A stretch of DNA of 64,000 bases from Lumnitzera littorea (Eukaryota > Streptophyta > Magnoliopsida > Myrtales > Combretaceae). How positions within the stretch are numbered: the stretch's first letter is position 1; the number at the start of each line of letters is the position of its first letter. Shown here in pieces: positions 1 through 11,354 of this stretch. The stretch covers positions 92,365,045 to 92,429,044 of the forward strand of contig JAMXBB010000007.1 of the NCBI GenBank assembly GCA_024138015.1, given 5' to 3'. The notes under the pieces were generated by a model. It was given only the letters and a program-made list of their open reading frames with translations, was not told the DNA's origin and did no database searches. The translations under genes and the position numbers were made by a program.

Positions 1-803
1 TATCTAATTCTAATATAATTATGTTAAGTATGTGTATTTGGGCTTAAGGGACTATTAGTACCAGTGATCTTTGGGTAGCATTTTAATGATTGATATGTGA
101 TATTGTCTTGAGTAAAGTTGTATACTAAAAAGATTTGGATAGGTTTTAGGTATGCTATATGACTCCATGGGGTTACGAAGTACCCAACACCACATATCCA
201 GCATATATATGTGTGCAGACTGAGGTTTTGAGTTATCTTAAGTTTTGGGATGCCAAAACTATGTTGGTTTCTAGACTTAAATTAAAAAATATTAAATGGT
301 TATATGATCATAAATTGTTTTGCACCTCTATGTGTGATTGTCTCATGCATGCTCATGCGATTGTGGTATTCCATGTACCATGTATTTCACTCACCTTTTA
401 GGGTTTTATCTTTAGATGTAAGTACTTAAGATGACTTGGACCATTATGATGACCTAAGTTATAACTTGGTATATAACCTAAGGGTATGTTGAAGATCACT
501 TAAATTATGAAGAGTAGTTGTTCTGGGATACATTTAGAGTGTTGGAGATGTTCACCTGGTTTGAGGTGCATTTGGAGGCTAGACTCCTCTTTTTGCAGCT
601 ATATCATGTTAACTTATGTAATGTTGTTATTAGTAATGTGGCTTGATGTAGGAGTTGACATGGACTCCCTCACTATAGTTATGTTAGTTGTTATTAGTAA
701 GACTCAAATGAACCGTATATGTGTATTGACAAGATATTTATTATTATGAGTATTATGTGGTTTACTTATTTATTGTGGATATTAGACAAGTTTAGAGCCT
801 CCC
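1..803. other. AT-rich flank of Gypsy-1, possibly part of an older LTR
   Basis: No recognisable protein. Two 80-codon open frames at 159-401 and 507-749 have no features I recognise. The DNA resumes after Gypsy-1 at 13801 and soon reaches a block ending GGTGTTACA at 13867, which is a typical plant LTR end. This stretch may therefore be the body of an older LTR whose left end lies outside the window. That is inference; no second terminus is visible. Confidence 0.3.
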
Positions 804-1739
804 TAATACGGATTCGTGGATGAACACATGGACCTAATATCACATGTAACCAAAGGGGGTGGGTCCAAGCCTCGAGATGGCTTGAAAAGTAAATGATAGT
901 TAAGGGATAAGTAGGGATTCCCATCGACTGATGATGGATATGATGCACTAACGCCTCATATGAGCTCAGATCATACTTGATATGACGCATAAATATAGCC
1001 AGAGGTCACTCGCCACTAATCTACACTCGAATATGCTAGATAAGAGTAGCTCAAGAGTAAGCAAAAGGACACTTAGCTTAAGAGAGAGTAAAAAGGTTTA
1101 GTGTGTTCCTCTATGTATTGATTATGCAGCTATTACATTCTACGAGTATTTATAATACTTAGTTAGGGTAAGTCCCAAGTTATAGAAATTACAAAAAATG
1201 GATCCTTGTTTGCTAAACAAAAAGGAGAAATAATTTATAGGGAAATGAAATCGTGTAAAAGAACATCCTCTTTCAGAAAGGACAGTACAGGTGTTAAAAA
1301 GGATAGCATGTGCACATTTTACTTAATCTGCAATTCTAACAATATTGTAAGTTGAGTAGAGGCGCTCCTTTGATCAGGTCTATTCAGCATCTGTAGTTTG
1401 GTACCCTAATGGTTAGGGCTGGACAAGGGTTAGATCAGGGACAATTCACATTCGGGTTAGCTTCGGCTAGTCAGCCCTTCACAATTGTCAACTCGACCTC
1501 AGTACTCTAGAGATGGCTATTTTCCTGATTTGGTACTTGGATCGGGAGGAGAGGTTAGCTCTATGTATGGGCTAATCACCTCGACGACTTCTTGGATGGT
1601 GTGGAGAGTGAAGTAGCTCAGCAAATCGGACTAGGGAAAGTACTACTCCTCAGTGCTCAACTCTCCTCGGACAGCATGACGAACTATGTGAAAAAGCCAT
1701 TGGGCTCAAGAGTTAGTGATCAATCCTTGATCCCTATCA
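804..1739 (-). repeat. Gypsy-1 3' LTR
   Basis: About 936 bp, aligned over its whole length with 12859-13800. In element orientation it starts TGATAGGG and should end in CA; the plus-strand terminus here is TAATACGG where the sister LTR has TGATACGG, so the terminal dinucleotide is mutated. The two LTRs differ by many substitutions and some small indels, so the insertion is old. Confidence 0.9.
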
Positions 1740-1748
1740 TTCTCTTTA
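1740..1748 (-). other. Gypsy-1 polypurine tract
   Basis: The minus strand reads TAAAGAGAA directly against the start of the 3' LTR. This is the expected place and composition for the plus-strand DNA primer. Confidence 0.7.
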
Positions 1749-1899
1749 AGTTGTTTGAGATTTAGGATCAAATCTAGTTCGACTGCAGGTTGCTCGTCCT
1801 TGGGAGTTTAAGGTTAGAGATCAGCAATATTGAAAGAGTCTGAAACCCCATATCTTTTAGGTAATTCAATCATATAAGCATTAGGATTTATCTTTTCAG

Positions 1900-3806
1900 A
1901 CACTGTGAAAGGTTCATCGACCTTGGAAGATAACTTGCTCTTCCTTAAGTTTAGGAACCACTCTTTGTTGAGATGTATCTAGACTAAATCACCTGGCTGA
2001 AATTCTCTCTTTCTCCATCCTCAGCTCCGCTTCTCAAGATTAGTATTAGCTTGGCTTAATTGCTCTACAGCCTTTTGGTGCATAGCTCTAATAGCCTTAA
2101 CTCTTTCTGCGACTAATTGGTTGTCATCAAGCCTCGGATGGGGTGATTGGTCCATCAGGAGCTTGGGGTTAAATCCATAGGTGACCTTGAATGGAGATAT
2201 GCTAGTTACATTGTGGGTGGTCCTATTGTAAGTGAATTCAATGATTGGTAGACACAAATCTTAATTGGCCATGTTTCGACCGACAGCAACCCATAGTAAA
2301 GTTCCCACAGTTCCATTGATAACTTCGGTTTGTCCATCGGTCTATGGATGGCAGGACATACTGTACAATAGCTTAGTCCCTATTTGGCTCTAAATTGTCC
2401 TCCAAAAGTGGCTAATGAACTTAAGATATCAATTCGAAACAATGTTTCTATGCATACCGTGAAGCTTGATCACCTCCTGTAAGAAAAGAAAAGAGATAAC
2501 TGAAGCGTCGTTAGTTTTCGAGCAAGCCATGAAATGTGCCATCTTACTAAACTAGTCCAGAACCACCATGATGGAGTCTTTCTCTCGAGACGTTCTTAGC
2601 AATCCTAACATGAAGTCCATACTTAGCTCAGACCATGGTTTAGCTGGGATAGGCAAAGTTAAGTAATGTCCTTACTCAGCTAGGCTCTTTGCCTTCTTGT
2701 AGGCTACATACCTTTCTAGTACGGACTGCACGTCTCTCATCACTTTTAGCTAAAAGAATCTTGCAGACGATACTTTAAGGGTTCGGCGTTAGCCAAAATG
2801 TCTTGTTAATCCTCCTCCATACGCTTTGCGCAACAGTAATTCTCTCATGGAATAGGTCGGGATACATAGCCTCCTCTTCTTGAATAGGTATCCTTCTTCC
2901 TTATGATAGTCGTCCAACGTTTGTCTTTCCTCACATTGAGCGTAGATAAGACCAAAGTGAGGGTCCTCAGCATATAACTCCTTTATGGTTGAAAAACCAA
3001 GTACCCTTGTTTATAGTTTGGTCAGGAGGGTATGTCGTCTCGATAGGGTATCAACCATTACATTTTTCCTTCAATTCTTGTATTTTACAACATAAGAAAA
3101 ACCCTTCATAAACTCGACCCATTTGGCTTATCTTTGAGACAACTTTAGCTGGCTCTTAAGATATCTCAAGGATTCATGATCAATATAGATCACAAATTCC
3201 CTAGGGAGCAGATAGTGTTGTCATACTGTAAGGGCTTGGATTAAGGAGCAAAACTCCTTATCATAGATAGAGTAGTTGAGTGTAGCTCCTTTAAGTTTTT
3301 CATTGAAGTAAGCAATAGGTTAGCCTTCTTGTATCAGCACGGCACCTATGCCTAATACAGATGTATTATAGTTGACTTCAAACACCTTATCTAAGCTCGG
3401 TAGAGCTAAAACGGAGGCTGTAGATAGCTTTTCTTTCGCTTCCTCAAAACTCTTCCACTCCTTCTCTCCTCATCTGAATTCAACATTCTTCTTAAAGAGT
3501 TTAGTGAGTGGGGCCACAATCGTACTAAAGTTCTTTATGAACCTGCAATAGAATGATGCTAGGCCATGAAAGCTCCTTAAAGCTCCTTACATCGGTAGAA
3601 CAGGTTGGCTCGGGCCATTTTATGATCACTCTTATTTTCTCATCATTGACTCGAATGCCACCTTCACTTACCACAAAACCCAAGAAGATCACTTCGGATT
3701 GGAAAAGGTTACACTTCTTTAGATTGGTGTAGAGTTGTTCAACTTGGAGTTTCGTGAAGACTCTTCAAAGATGCTCTTAGTGAGTCTCCAGGTTGAAGCC
3801 GTATAC
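1900..3806 (-). pseudogene. Gypsy-1 pol, 3' part: RT end, RNase H, integrase
   Basis: The minus strand continues the RT right after the catalytic box: LVYGFNLETH at 3805-3776, then KKCNLFQSEVIFLGFVVSEG (about 3725-3665), the conserved end of gypsy RT. RNase H matches follow to about 3050. Integrase follows; its best-kept part is 2257-2021, with the EFTYNRTTHNVTSISPF segment typical of the end of the gypsy integrase core. Stops and frameshifts break every domain. The 5' part of the same gene lies beyond Gypsy-2, at 10233-11350. Role: reverse transcription and integration of Gypsy-1, now lost. Confidence 0.8.
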
Positions 3807-3811
3807 CAAAA

Positions 3812-4687
3812 TGATGGGAATCGAGCTATTGGTCCTTTAACCTGTAGTCGAGTTCGAGGATTGGAAGGCTTGACGAGATGGATTCTTCTACTTCATCCAA
3901 CTCTTGCTAAGGCCGAGTACTTCCTTGTCGAGTTACTCCTTAAGTCGTGTTGAATGATTGCCAATCTCTCACAGATAGAATGCTAAGAAATGGATAGTTG
4001 AGATAACATCCAATCTTCCCTCATTCCTGACCATTTACTCGGCATCACCCTTATTGCCATGTCAAGAGATAGACCCAAGACTACATAATCCATCCCTGCT
4101 CGGACAAGGCAGCTGGTCATATTGTTTTATCTACATCTTCTAAAAACCTCACCAATACAGCATCCCCACATTTATAGGATGATGTGTAGAATCCGCCTAA
4201 CTAATTATTGCTTCTATGAATATTCATTTTTACCCTTTTGTATTGTTGTATATTACTATTTTAGGATAACCCCCATTTTGTCATTTCCCTTTTAGGTAAG
4301 TTGCCTTAAATTCTTAAGTATAAGTACCATTTGTACTTGTAAGCTACAAATAGATAGATTATCATTAATACACTCGAGTACTTTTCCTTCCTAGTGTAAA
4401 CACTCTGCTGTTTAATGCCTAGCATCACTCTTATCCTTTCCTTTAAGCAATGCTAGGTGTCAAGTAACCTCACTGGGCTAATTTGTACATCATATCCAAT
4501 TGTGTCGTGAGTCCTTGGAAGTTCCATTGGTGCATTATACCCTCTAGAGCAATTCATGGGTTTTACTTACTTTTTATTCATCATTCATTCCTTTTGCACA
4601 TTTCCCCCATTAACTCTTTCGAGCTTTCTGCAAGCTTGGACCTATCCGGTAATCGGTCTTGTCTGTTCTTGATCATAGTTCACAACA
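3812..4687 (+). repeat. Gypsy-2 5' LTR
   Basis: Starts TGATGGGAATCG and ends CACAACA. It aligns along its length with 9343-10232. A weak TATA (TATAAGTA, 4319-4326) matches the better TATAAATA of the 3' copy. Confidence 0.9.
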
Positions 4688-4689
4688 TC

Positions 4690-4701
4690 TTGGTATCAGA
4701 G
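4690..4701 (+). other. Gypsy-2 primer binding site (tRNA-iMet)
   Basis: TTGGTATCAGAG, two bases after the LTR end, is complementary to the 3' end of plant initiator methionine tRNA, the usual primer for plant gypsy and copia elements. Confidence 0.9.
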
Positions 4702-4860
4702 TAGAGGTTTTTGTTCGAGTTAATGTGTATTTTCAAAGTTCTGTTATACTCTGTTTTGTGTATGTGAAACAGAGTAAGTTGATATGTTTATTTGAGCGTT
4801 GTGTTATTAACTGTTAATTTCTTGAAGTGTTTGTTTAAGCTTTGAATCTATGAGGAAGAA

Positions 4861-5955
4861 TGACTAACCCGAATATGAATGTTGGTACTAGCAATGATAG
4901 TAGAGTTGTTCACCATGGACGACTATCATAGGGAACTCCCATAAGCACTGATTAGAGGCTTGATGAGGTAGCTAACCTCTTGGTGGACTTAACTCAAGCT
5001 ATTTATGTGTTGTCTTGCCGATCAACTGAGGCAGTGTAAAACACTCCACGAGTTGCTTAGCCTATTAGAAGCCAGAACCCAACTCGAGCCGTTTGAGGTA
5101 GAGGAGTAGGTGGATGAGTAAGGAGAAAGATTTATTTGGCAGACATGAGAGACGAGGAAGAAGAGTATTTTGAAGAAGAACGTATACGAATCCCTAAGGC
5201 ATTCGACCATGTGAAGCTTCGGATTCCGAATTTCAATGGATCTAGGAATGCTGATGAATATCTAGAGTGGGAAAAGAAGGTAGAGCATGTGTTTGATTAC
5301 TATCAATACGAGGACTATGAGAAAGTGAGAACCGCTGCTATTGAGTTCTCTGGATATGCCACCATGTAGTGGAAGAACTTTCAGATGATGAGGAGATGAG
5401 AGGGCCACCGAGAGATTAATACTTGGCCTAGGATGAAGAGAATACTTAGAAATAAATTCAGGTCAGAAACTTATTTTCAAGATACTTTCACTCAGCTTCA
5501 AGAGCTGAAACAAAAAGGCTGGACTATTGACGAGTATGTTCAAGAGTTTCAAATGCTCATGATCCGTTGCAAGGTGGAGGAACCACCAACTTGAACTTTG
5601 TCAAGATTTGTTATTAGATTGAGAGGTGATATTCGGGACATTGTAGAGCTTTGGAGCTTCAACGATTCACCATAATGGATGGAGCTGTTAGGATCGCCCA
5701 ACGAGTAGAGAGGTAGAGAAAAGGCCGAGTACTGACCAGAACGCCGACTAGCCGACTCGGATAAGGAAGTCACCGAACTCTGTCGACTACCGAGTCAAGT
5801 AGAAAGGTTGATGTCCGAGTTGAGTAGAAAGGCCAATTCGACAATGAAGTGCTGACCTGAACTTATGAGAAGGGTTAAGGGTTTGAAAGGAAGATGAGCC
5901 AGATTAAATGTTTCAAGTGCCAAGGGCTCGAACATATAGCTGCTTAGTGCTTGAA
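4861..5955 (+). pseudogene. Gypsy-2 gag with zinc knuckle
   Basis: The capsid region (Retrotrans_gag type) is clear at 5136-5369, with RIPNFNGSRNADEYLEWEKK and the following VEHVFDYYQYEDYEKVRTAA. It continues after a TAG at 5367 through the FRSETYFQDTFTQLQELKQK segment (about 5460-5520). The nucleocapsid knuckle CFKCQGLEHIAA-stop-C (about 5910-5950) keeps CX2CX4HX4C. Gag packages element RNA into virus-like particles. A possible start is the ATG at 4861. Frameshifts and stops make it a pseudogene. Confidence 0.8.
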
Positions 5956-6179
5956 CTAAAGAACAATGGTCATCAAGGGAGAAGTCACGAAGTTGGAAGT
6001 AGAAAGTATGGATGAGGAACTCGAGGAATAAGAAGTTCTAACCAAGAAAGAAAATGGCAACAAAGAGCTGATTGAGGAGGACGTGTTTGCTGAAGATTTG
6101 GACAAGTTACTCATGGTTGATCGATGTATTATGAATGTAGAACCCTTACGAGAAGAAGTGTAAAGAGAGAACTTGTCCC

Positions 6180-6700
6180 ATATCACCTATAAGGTGAATG
6201 ATCAAGTATGCACCCTCATCATGGATAGTGGAAGCTGCACCAATGTGACATCAACTGATCTTATTTCAAAACTGAAGTTGCTAACTATTACGCATCCGAA
6301 ACTACACAAGTTACATTAACTAAGTGAGAAGAGAGCACTACATGTCACCAAGTAAATATTGCTGCCAATCACTATTGGGAACTACTCTAACCAGATTCTC
6401 TACGACGTACTACCTATGTGTGCCTCCTACGTATTGCTAGGTAAATCATGGTTGTTTGATAGGAGAGTCATCAATGATGGCTACAGGAACATGTATATGT
6501 TCGAGAAAGATGATTGGAAGATCACACTGAGTCCAATGCCACCGAGAGAAGTTAATAAGTTACAGATAAAACTTGTTCGCAGATTAAAGAAAGCTATAGT
6601 GATAAGTAGAGCCAAGTTTCGAGAGGCCATTAATGCTGATGAGCCAACCCTCTTGTTGGTCAGGCGACTGTTGGAAATGAAGGAGTAGGGTGAGCTACCT
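6180..6700 (+). pseudogene. Gypsy-2 aspartic protease
   Basis: The retropepsin active-site block reads LIMDSGSCTNVTS near 6210-6250, so the catalytic D-S-G triad is kept. After a short broken stretch, 6359-6688 encodes ILYDVLPMCASYVLLGKSWL, the second hallmark of gypsy proteases (LLG.PW). This enzyme cuts the Gag-Pol polyprotein. It is separated from gag by an acidic linker (5970-6160) resembling the one in Gypsy-1 at 11355-11576. Confidence 0.8.
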
Positions 6701-6779
6701 CAGGAAATCAAAGAGTTACTAGATGAATATACTAACTTGTTCCTAGAACAATTACCTAAGGGATTGCCCCTAACCTAAG

Positions 6780-8060
6780 GAATAGAGCACTGCATTGACT
6801 TAGTACCTAGCGTCGTACTGCCGAATAAGGCAGCTTATTAAATGAATCCCGAACAGGCTTCTATGCTCCAATGCCAAGTTAATGAGTTGCTCAAGAGAGG
6901 ATATATTAGAGAAAGTCTCAACCCTTGTGTTGTGCCTGTGTTTTTAGTACCGAAGAAGGATGGAACCTGGTATATGTGTATAGACAGCCGAGCCGTGAAC
7001 AAGATTACGATCAAATACAGGTATCCAATCTTGAGGCTAGAAGATATATAGGATGAACCGAATGGAACTAAGATTTTCAACAAGATTGATCTTAAATCTG
7101 GCTATCATCGAATCTGCATGAAACTAGGGGATGAATGGAAGACTACATTCAAGACTCGACATGGACTATACGAATGGATTGTCATACTCTTCGGCTTATC
7201 GAATGCCCCGAGTACTTTCATGAGATTAATGAACCATGTACTAAGATATCTCATTAGGAAGTGTGTTGTTGTGTATTTTGACGATATCTTGGTCTATAGT
7301 GCTAACATGCCGAGTTACTGCGAACATCTCAGAGCAGCCCTGAATATTCTCTGTATCAAGAGACCATTCAATAATCTAAAAAAGTGTTGCTTTTGCTAGG
7401 AGGAAGTGGTATTCTTAGGCTATGTAGTTAGTGGAGGAGGCTTGTAAGTTGATGGTGAGAAGATCCAAGTAATTGTCGAGTGGCCGACTCCTACTACTTG
7501 TGCCAACGTGAGAAGTTTCTACGAACTAGCTTCATTTTACAGAAGATTCATTAGGAATTTTAGTACCCTTGTTGCGCCACTTACTAAACTAACAATGAAA
7601 AACACCAACTTCCAATGGGGAGAAATGGAAGAGAGGAGTTTTGCCGAGATAAAAGAAAGATTGACCTCCGCCCCAGTGTTATTACTACCTGACTTGAGCA
7701 AATTTTTTTAGCTAGAATGTGATACATCAAGCGTTGGAATAGGTGCTGTCCTAATGTAGGAAGGATGACCAATTAATTTTCATAATGAGAAGCTCCGAGG
7801 ATCGCAGCTAAACTACTCTATATATGACAAGGAAGGAACTTTTAGCATTGATCCGAGTACTGCAAGTATGACAGCATTATTTACTATCGAGAGAATTTGT
7901 CATATATACTGACCATGAATTGTTAAGGTACCTTCGAAGTTAGACTAAGTTATCAAAGCAGCAGGCGAGATGAGTTGAATTCCTTGAAGGACTCAATTTT
8001 GTCATAAAATATAAGCAAGGAAAGAGCAATGTAGCAGCTCCGAGGACCGCATCTACAACT
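6780..8060 (+). pseudogene. Gypsy-2 reverse transcriptase and RNase H
   Basis: RT is read in pieces: VPVFLVPKKDGTWYMCIDSR (6930-7000), KIDLKSGYHRI (about 7083-7113), FGLSNAPSTFMRLMNHVL (7190-7245), and the catalytic VVVYFDDILVYS (7264-7300). RNase H follows, with the ASFYRRFIRNFSTLVAPLTK entry block (7530-7590) and VGIGAVLM (7735-7758). Stops at 7397-7399, 7709-7711 and about 7756 are TAG where the family usually has glutamine, suggesting CAG-to-TAG change. Role: copies element RNA into DNA. Inactive here. Confidence 0.85.
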
Positions 8061-8269
8061 ACGTTGCTCTTTCTAGAAGGCATGCACTTTTATCTGAACT
8101 GCAGACCTAGCTATTTGGGTTCATAAATATTAAGGAGTAGTACTTTGAGAATCTACACTTTGGACCCATACTTGTACAATGTATTTATGGAAGAATAGTA
8201 GACGAGTAACATGTAGAGAATGGCTACTTGTTCCGAAGTGGGAAACTATGCGTACCAACTTGTTCCTTA

Positions 8270-9330
8270 AGAGAGTTGTTGATTAGGAAAGCTCACAGTA
8301 GAGGATTCTTCAGACATTTTGGAGAAAGGAAGACCTATGAACTACTGAATGGCTAATTTTTTTAGCCAAGAATGAGGAGAGATGTGCACCGAGTTGTCAA
8401 AAGTTGTGTCGTGTGCAAGAAGGCCAAGTGTCAAGTTAAGTAAGGGAGAACAATGCCTGTACTTGTCCTAACAAGGCTGTTGACTAAATAAGGCATGGAT
8501 TTTGTTCTTAGACTGTCGCAAATTACCCAAGGTAAAGATTCTGTAATGGTTATTGTGGATAGGTTCAGCAAGATGGTACACTTCGTGCCTAGTACCAAGA
8601 CTAACGACGCTTCAACTATTGCTTTTCTTTTCTTGCAGGAGATTGTGTAGATACATAACGTGCCAAGAAGTGTAGTCTCCGATAGAAACTCAAAGTTCTT
8701 TATTCATTTTTGGAGAACCTTATGGTGTCGGTTGGGAACCAAATTGCTCTTCAGTACCTCATATCACCCCTTGGGATCACTACTCTAAGCTATAATGAGA
8801 AAAAACTTAGCTGATTAAGATGTTTGCTTGCCAGTAGTTGAGTTCACTTACAACCGAATAGTACATGACACTACTAAGCAAACTCCCGTTGAGGTGGTCT
8901 ATGGATTCAATCTTGAGTTACCCTTCGACAACACCCCTATACCAGTACCCATACAAGAGGACTCTGACACCTCGACTAGAGTGCAATCTCTTCAACACAT
9001 ATACAATAAGGTCACTTGGCACATCAACCAAGTTACTAGAAGAATGCGAAAGAAAACTAAAGGTAGGATGACTAAGCAATTCTAGTTAGGAGACTTAGTA
9101 TGGTTGCACATCTGCAAGGAATGGTTCCCAGGTAAGAGGAAGAACAAATTATCCACATGGGTTAAGGGACCCTTCAGAATCCTCTAGAAGATCAATGACA
9201 TTGCCTACAGGTTAGAGCTACTAAAGGATTATGGGGTTTCTAACACCTTCAATATTGCCGACCTCAGTCCATATCACCCTGACAGAGAACTAACTAAAGA
9301 CCATCCAGATTCAAACCCAACTTTAAATCA
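8270..9330 (+). pseudogene. Gypsy-2 integrase
   Basis: The zinc-binding end is recognisable around 8390-8420 (VHRVVKSCVVCKKAK). The core has MDFVLRLSQITQGKDSVMVI (about 8492-8550) with the first catalytic Asp, then VSDRNSKFF (about 8680-8700) with the second. The segment that should hold the catalytic Glu (8760-8800) is scrambled. The end of the core, VEFTYNRIVHDTTKQTPVEV, is at 8836-8896. The C-terminal part (KRKNKLSTWVKGPFRIL, then ADLSPYHPD) runs to about 9290. I see no chromodomain after it. Confidence 0.82.
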
Positions 9331-9342
9331 ACTTGGAGGGAA
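9331..9342 (+). other. Gypsy-2 polypurine tract
   Basis: ACTTGGAGGGAA lies directly before the 3' LTR start TGATGGG; the purine run GGAGGGAA is the expected plus-strand primer. Confidence 0.75.
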
Positions 9343-10232
9343 TGATGGGAATCGAGCTATTAGCCCTTTGACCTATAGCCAAGTCCGAGGACTGTAAGGC
9401 TTGACGAGACAAATTCTTCTACTCCAACTGATTTCTATTGAGGCTAAGTACTTCCTTGTTAAGTCACTCCTTAAGTCGTACCGAACGACTGCCAATCTGT
9501 CATAGATAGAATGCCGAAAAATGGATAGCTAAGACAACATCCAATCCCCCCTCATGCCTAACCACTTACTCGGCATCACCCTTATTGCCATGACGAGAGA
9601 GACACCTCGGACTACATAATCCATCCCTGCTCAGACAAGCCAGCCGACTGTATTGTTTTGTTCGCATCTTCTAACAACCTCACTAATACAGCATCCCCAT
9701 GTATACAAGACCATGTGTTGAATCCGCTTCACTAATTATTGCTTTTGTGAATATTTTTTTTTACCCTTTTATATTGTTGTACGTTACTACTTTAGGATAA
9801 CCCCCATTTTATCTTTTCCCTTTTAGACAAGTTGCCTTAAATTCTTAAGTATAAATACCCTTTATATTTGTAAGTCGTAGATAGACAGATCATCATTTAT
9901 ACACTTGAGTACTTTTCCTTCCTAGTGTAAACACTATACTGTTTTATGCTTAGCATCACTCTTATCATTTCCCTTAAGTTAGGTTTAGTGGTAAGTAACT
10001 TTATCAGACCAATTCGTGCGTCATATCGAATTGTACCGTAAGTCCTCGGAAGGTCCATTGGTGCATCATATCCTCTGGAGCTATTTGTGGGTTTTGCTTA
10101 CTTTTCATTCATCATTCATCATTCATCATTCATTCCTTTTGCACATTTTCCCTATGAACTCTTTCGAGCTTTCAGCAAACTTGGACCCATCCAGTAATTG
10201 GCCTTGCCTATTTTTGGTTATGGTTTGCAACA
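9343..10232 (+). repeat. Gypsy-2 3' LTR
   Basis: About 890 bp, starts TGATGGGAATCG and ends TTTGCAACA. A TATA box (TATAAATA) is at 9850-9857. A short ATTCATC tandem near 10107-10134 accounts for part of the length difference from the 5' LTR. Confidence 0.9.
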
Positions 10233-10850
10233 CTAAAATGTCATCAAAGTAAATTACTATAAATCTTTCCAGTAATTCTTGGAGCACATGATTCATCAAG
10301 CGCATAAATATGCTTGACATGTTGGACAGCCTAAATGGCATCACAAGCTATTCATATAAACCATGTCGTATCTTGAAGACGGTCTTCCACTCATCGCCTT
10401 TACACATTCAAATCTGATGGTGTCTAGATTTGAGGTCGATCTTGGAGAACACTCTTGCTCTACTTAACTCATCCAACATGTCATCGAACCTAGGTATGTG
10501 ATACCTGTACTTAATGGTGATTCGATTGATTGCTTGGCTATCGACACACATTCTCCAAGAACAATCCTTCTTCGACACTAACAAGGTTGGAACAGCACAA
10601 GGGCTAAGGGACTTATACACATACACCTTCTCCATTAGTTCATCAACTTATCTCTACAACTCGGTGGCTTGTTCAAGATTTAGCTTATAGGCAGGCTTGT
10701 TCAGCAGTACAGCTCCTTGTTGTACGTTGATTGCATGCTCAACACCTCGGATTGGGGGTAGACCCCTCAGTAGCTCCTCTAGAAATAGGTCGGCAAATTC
10801 CTTTAGTAAGGTTTTCACCTTGGCAAGAAACTCCTCCTCGAACCTCAACT
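10233..10850 (-). pseudogene. Gypsy-1 RT, 5' half, cut at the YFDD box
   Basis: Minus-strand reading gives a protease-RT linker (10848-10654), SLSPCAVPTLLVSKKDCSWR with MCVDSQAINRITIKYRY (10620-10500), VFSKIDLK, then LSNMSSIFMRLMNHVLQ and FIVIYFDDIL at the insertion edge (10265-10234). The next codons of the box (VYG) are on the far side of Gypsy-2 at 3800. Joined by position only, the two parts give a normal gypsy RT order, which proves the nesting. Small changes, such as FGLSN to FRLSN, and stops show independent decay. Confidence 0.88.
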
Positions 10851-11350
10851 CTAGAATTCTTCGGACCAGTAGATAGGTCGATCCTTCAATCTCTTCAGTT
10901 CGACTCGGGTCAATGTTAAAGCCTCCTTCTTTAAGGCTTGACTCAATTGGGATTGCATGACTTTCACTTGTTTGGAAGTCATAGGACTTAATTTCATCCT
11001 TCTTCCCTCATGCTCTACAGAGCATGTATTTCTCATTCCATCATACATAACTACTTAATCAAACATCCATGGTCATCCAAGTAGAATGTGGGATACACTC
11101 ATGGGCAGCACATCACAAAGCACTTCATCTCAATACTTGCTAATGCAGATCGGTACAAACACCTATTTATTCACTTATAAGGCTCCCTTGTCATTAAGCC
11201 AGTGAAGCTTATAAGGTTTCGGGTGGGGCATAGTCAATAATTTTAGCTGTTGGACCATAAATGCAGAGGTTGCATTGATGCAACTCCTACTATCAACAAT
11301 TAGTACATACAGTAAGTCATTAACCTTACATCCAATATGGAAGAGATTTT
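10851..11350 (-). pseudogene. Gypsy-1 aspartic protease
   Basis: Minus strand near 11310-11280 reads VDSRSCINATS, where families of this type have DSG; a G-to-R change has hit the active-site triad. Downstream, a block ending in the LLG-type motif (about 11080-11110) and MYDGMRNTCSVEHEGRRMKL (11048-10989) matches the same part of Gypsy-2. It cuts Gag-Pol; inactive here. Confidence 0.7.
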
Positions 11351-11354
11351 CTCT

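Larger units (their letters stand above)
3812..10232 (+). mobile_element. Gypsy-2: Ty3/gypsy LTR retrotransposon nested in Gypsy-1
   Basis: Flanked by two direct LTRs (3812-4687 and 9343-10232), with an iMet primer site after the first and a polypurine tract before the second. Inside, on the plus strand, are gag, zinc knuckle, protease, RT, RNase H and integrase in gypsy order. The target bases are CCAAAA on the left (3806-3811) and CTAAAA on the right (10233-10238), a 5-6 bp duplication with one C-to-T change. Gag and protease linkers resemble those of Gypsy-1, so the two are related families, but their LTRs differ. The opposite orientation and the split of the Gypsy-1 RT show that it inserted later. 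Confidence 0.92.

Noticed and set aside
159..749. Two 80-codon plus-strand frames near the left edge
   Set aside because: No motif, no codon pattern typical of plant exons, and they lie in a probable repeat; kept only as part of the flank note.
6838..7083. 81-codon minus-strand frame over the Gypsy-2 RT
   Set aside because: Shadow of the plus-strand RT, whose motifs are clear.
9055..9330. Chromodomain at the end of the Gypsy-2 integrase
   Set aside because: The sequence ends soon after ADLSPYHPD with no aromatic-cage motif before the polypurine tract.
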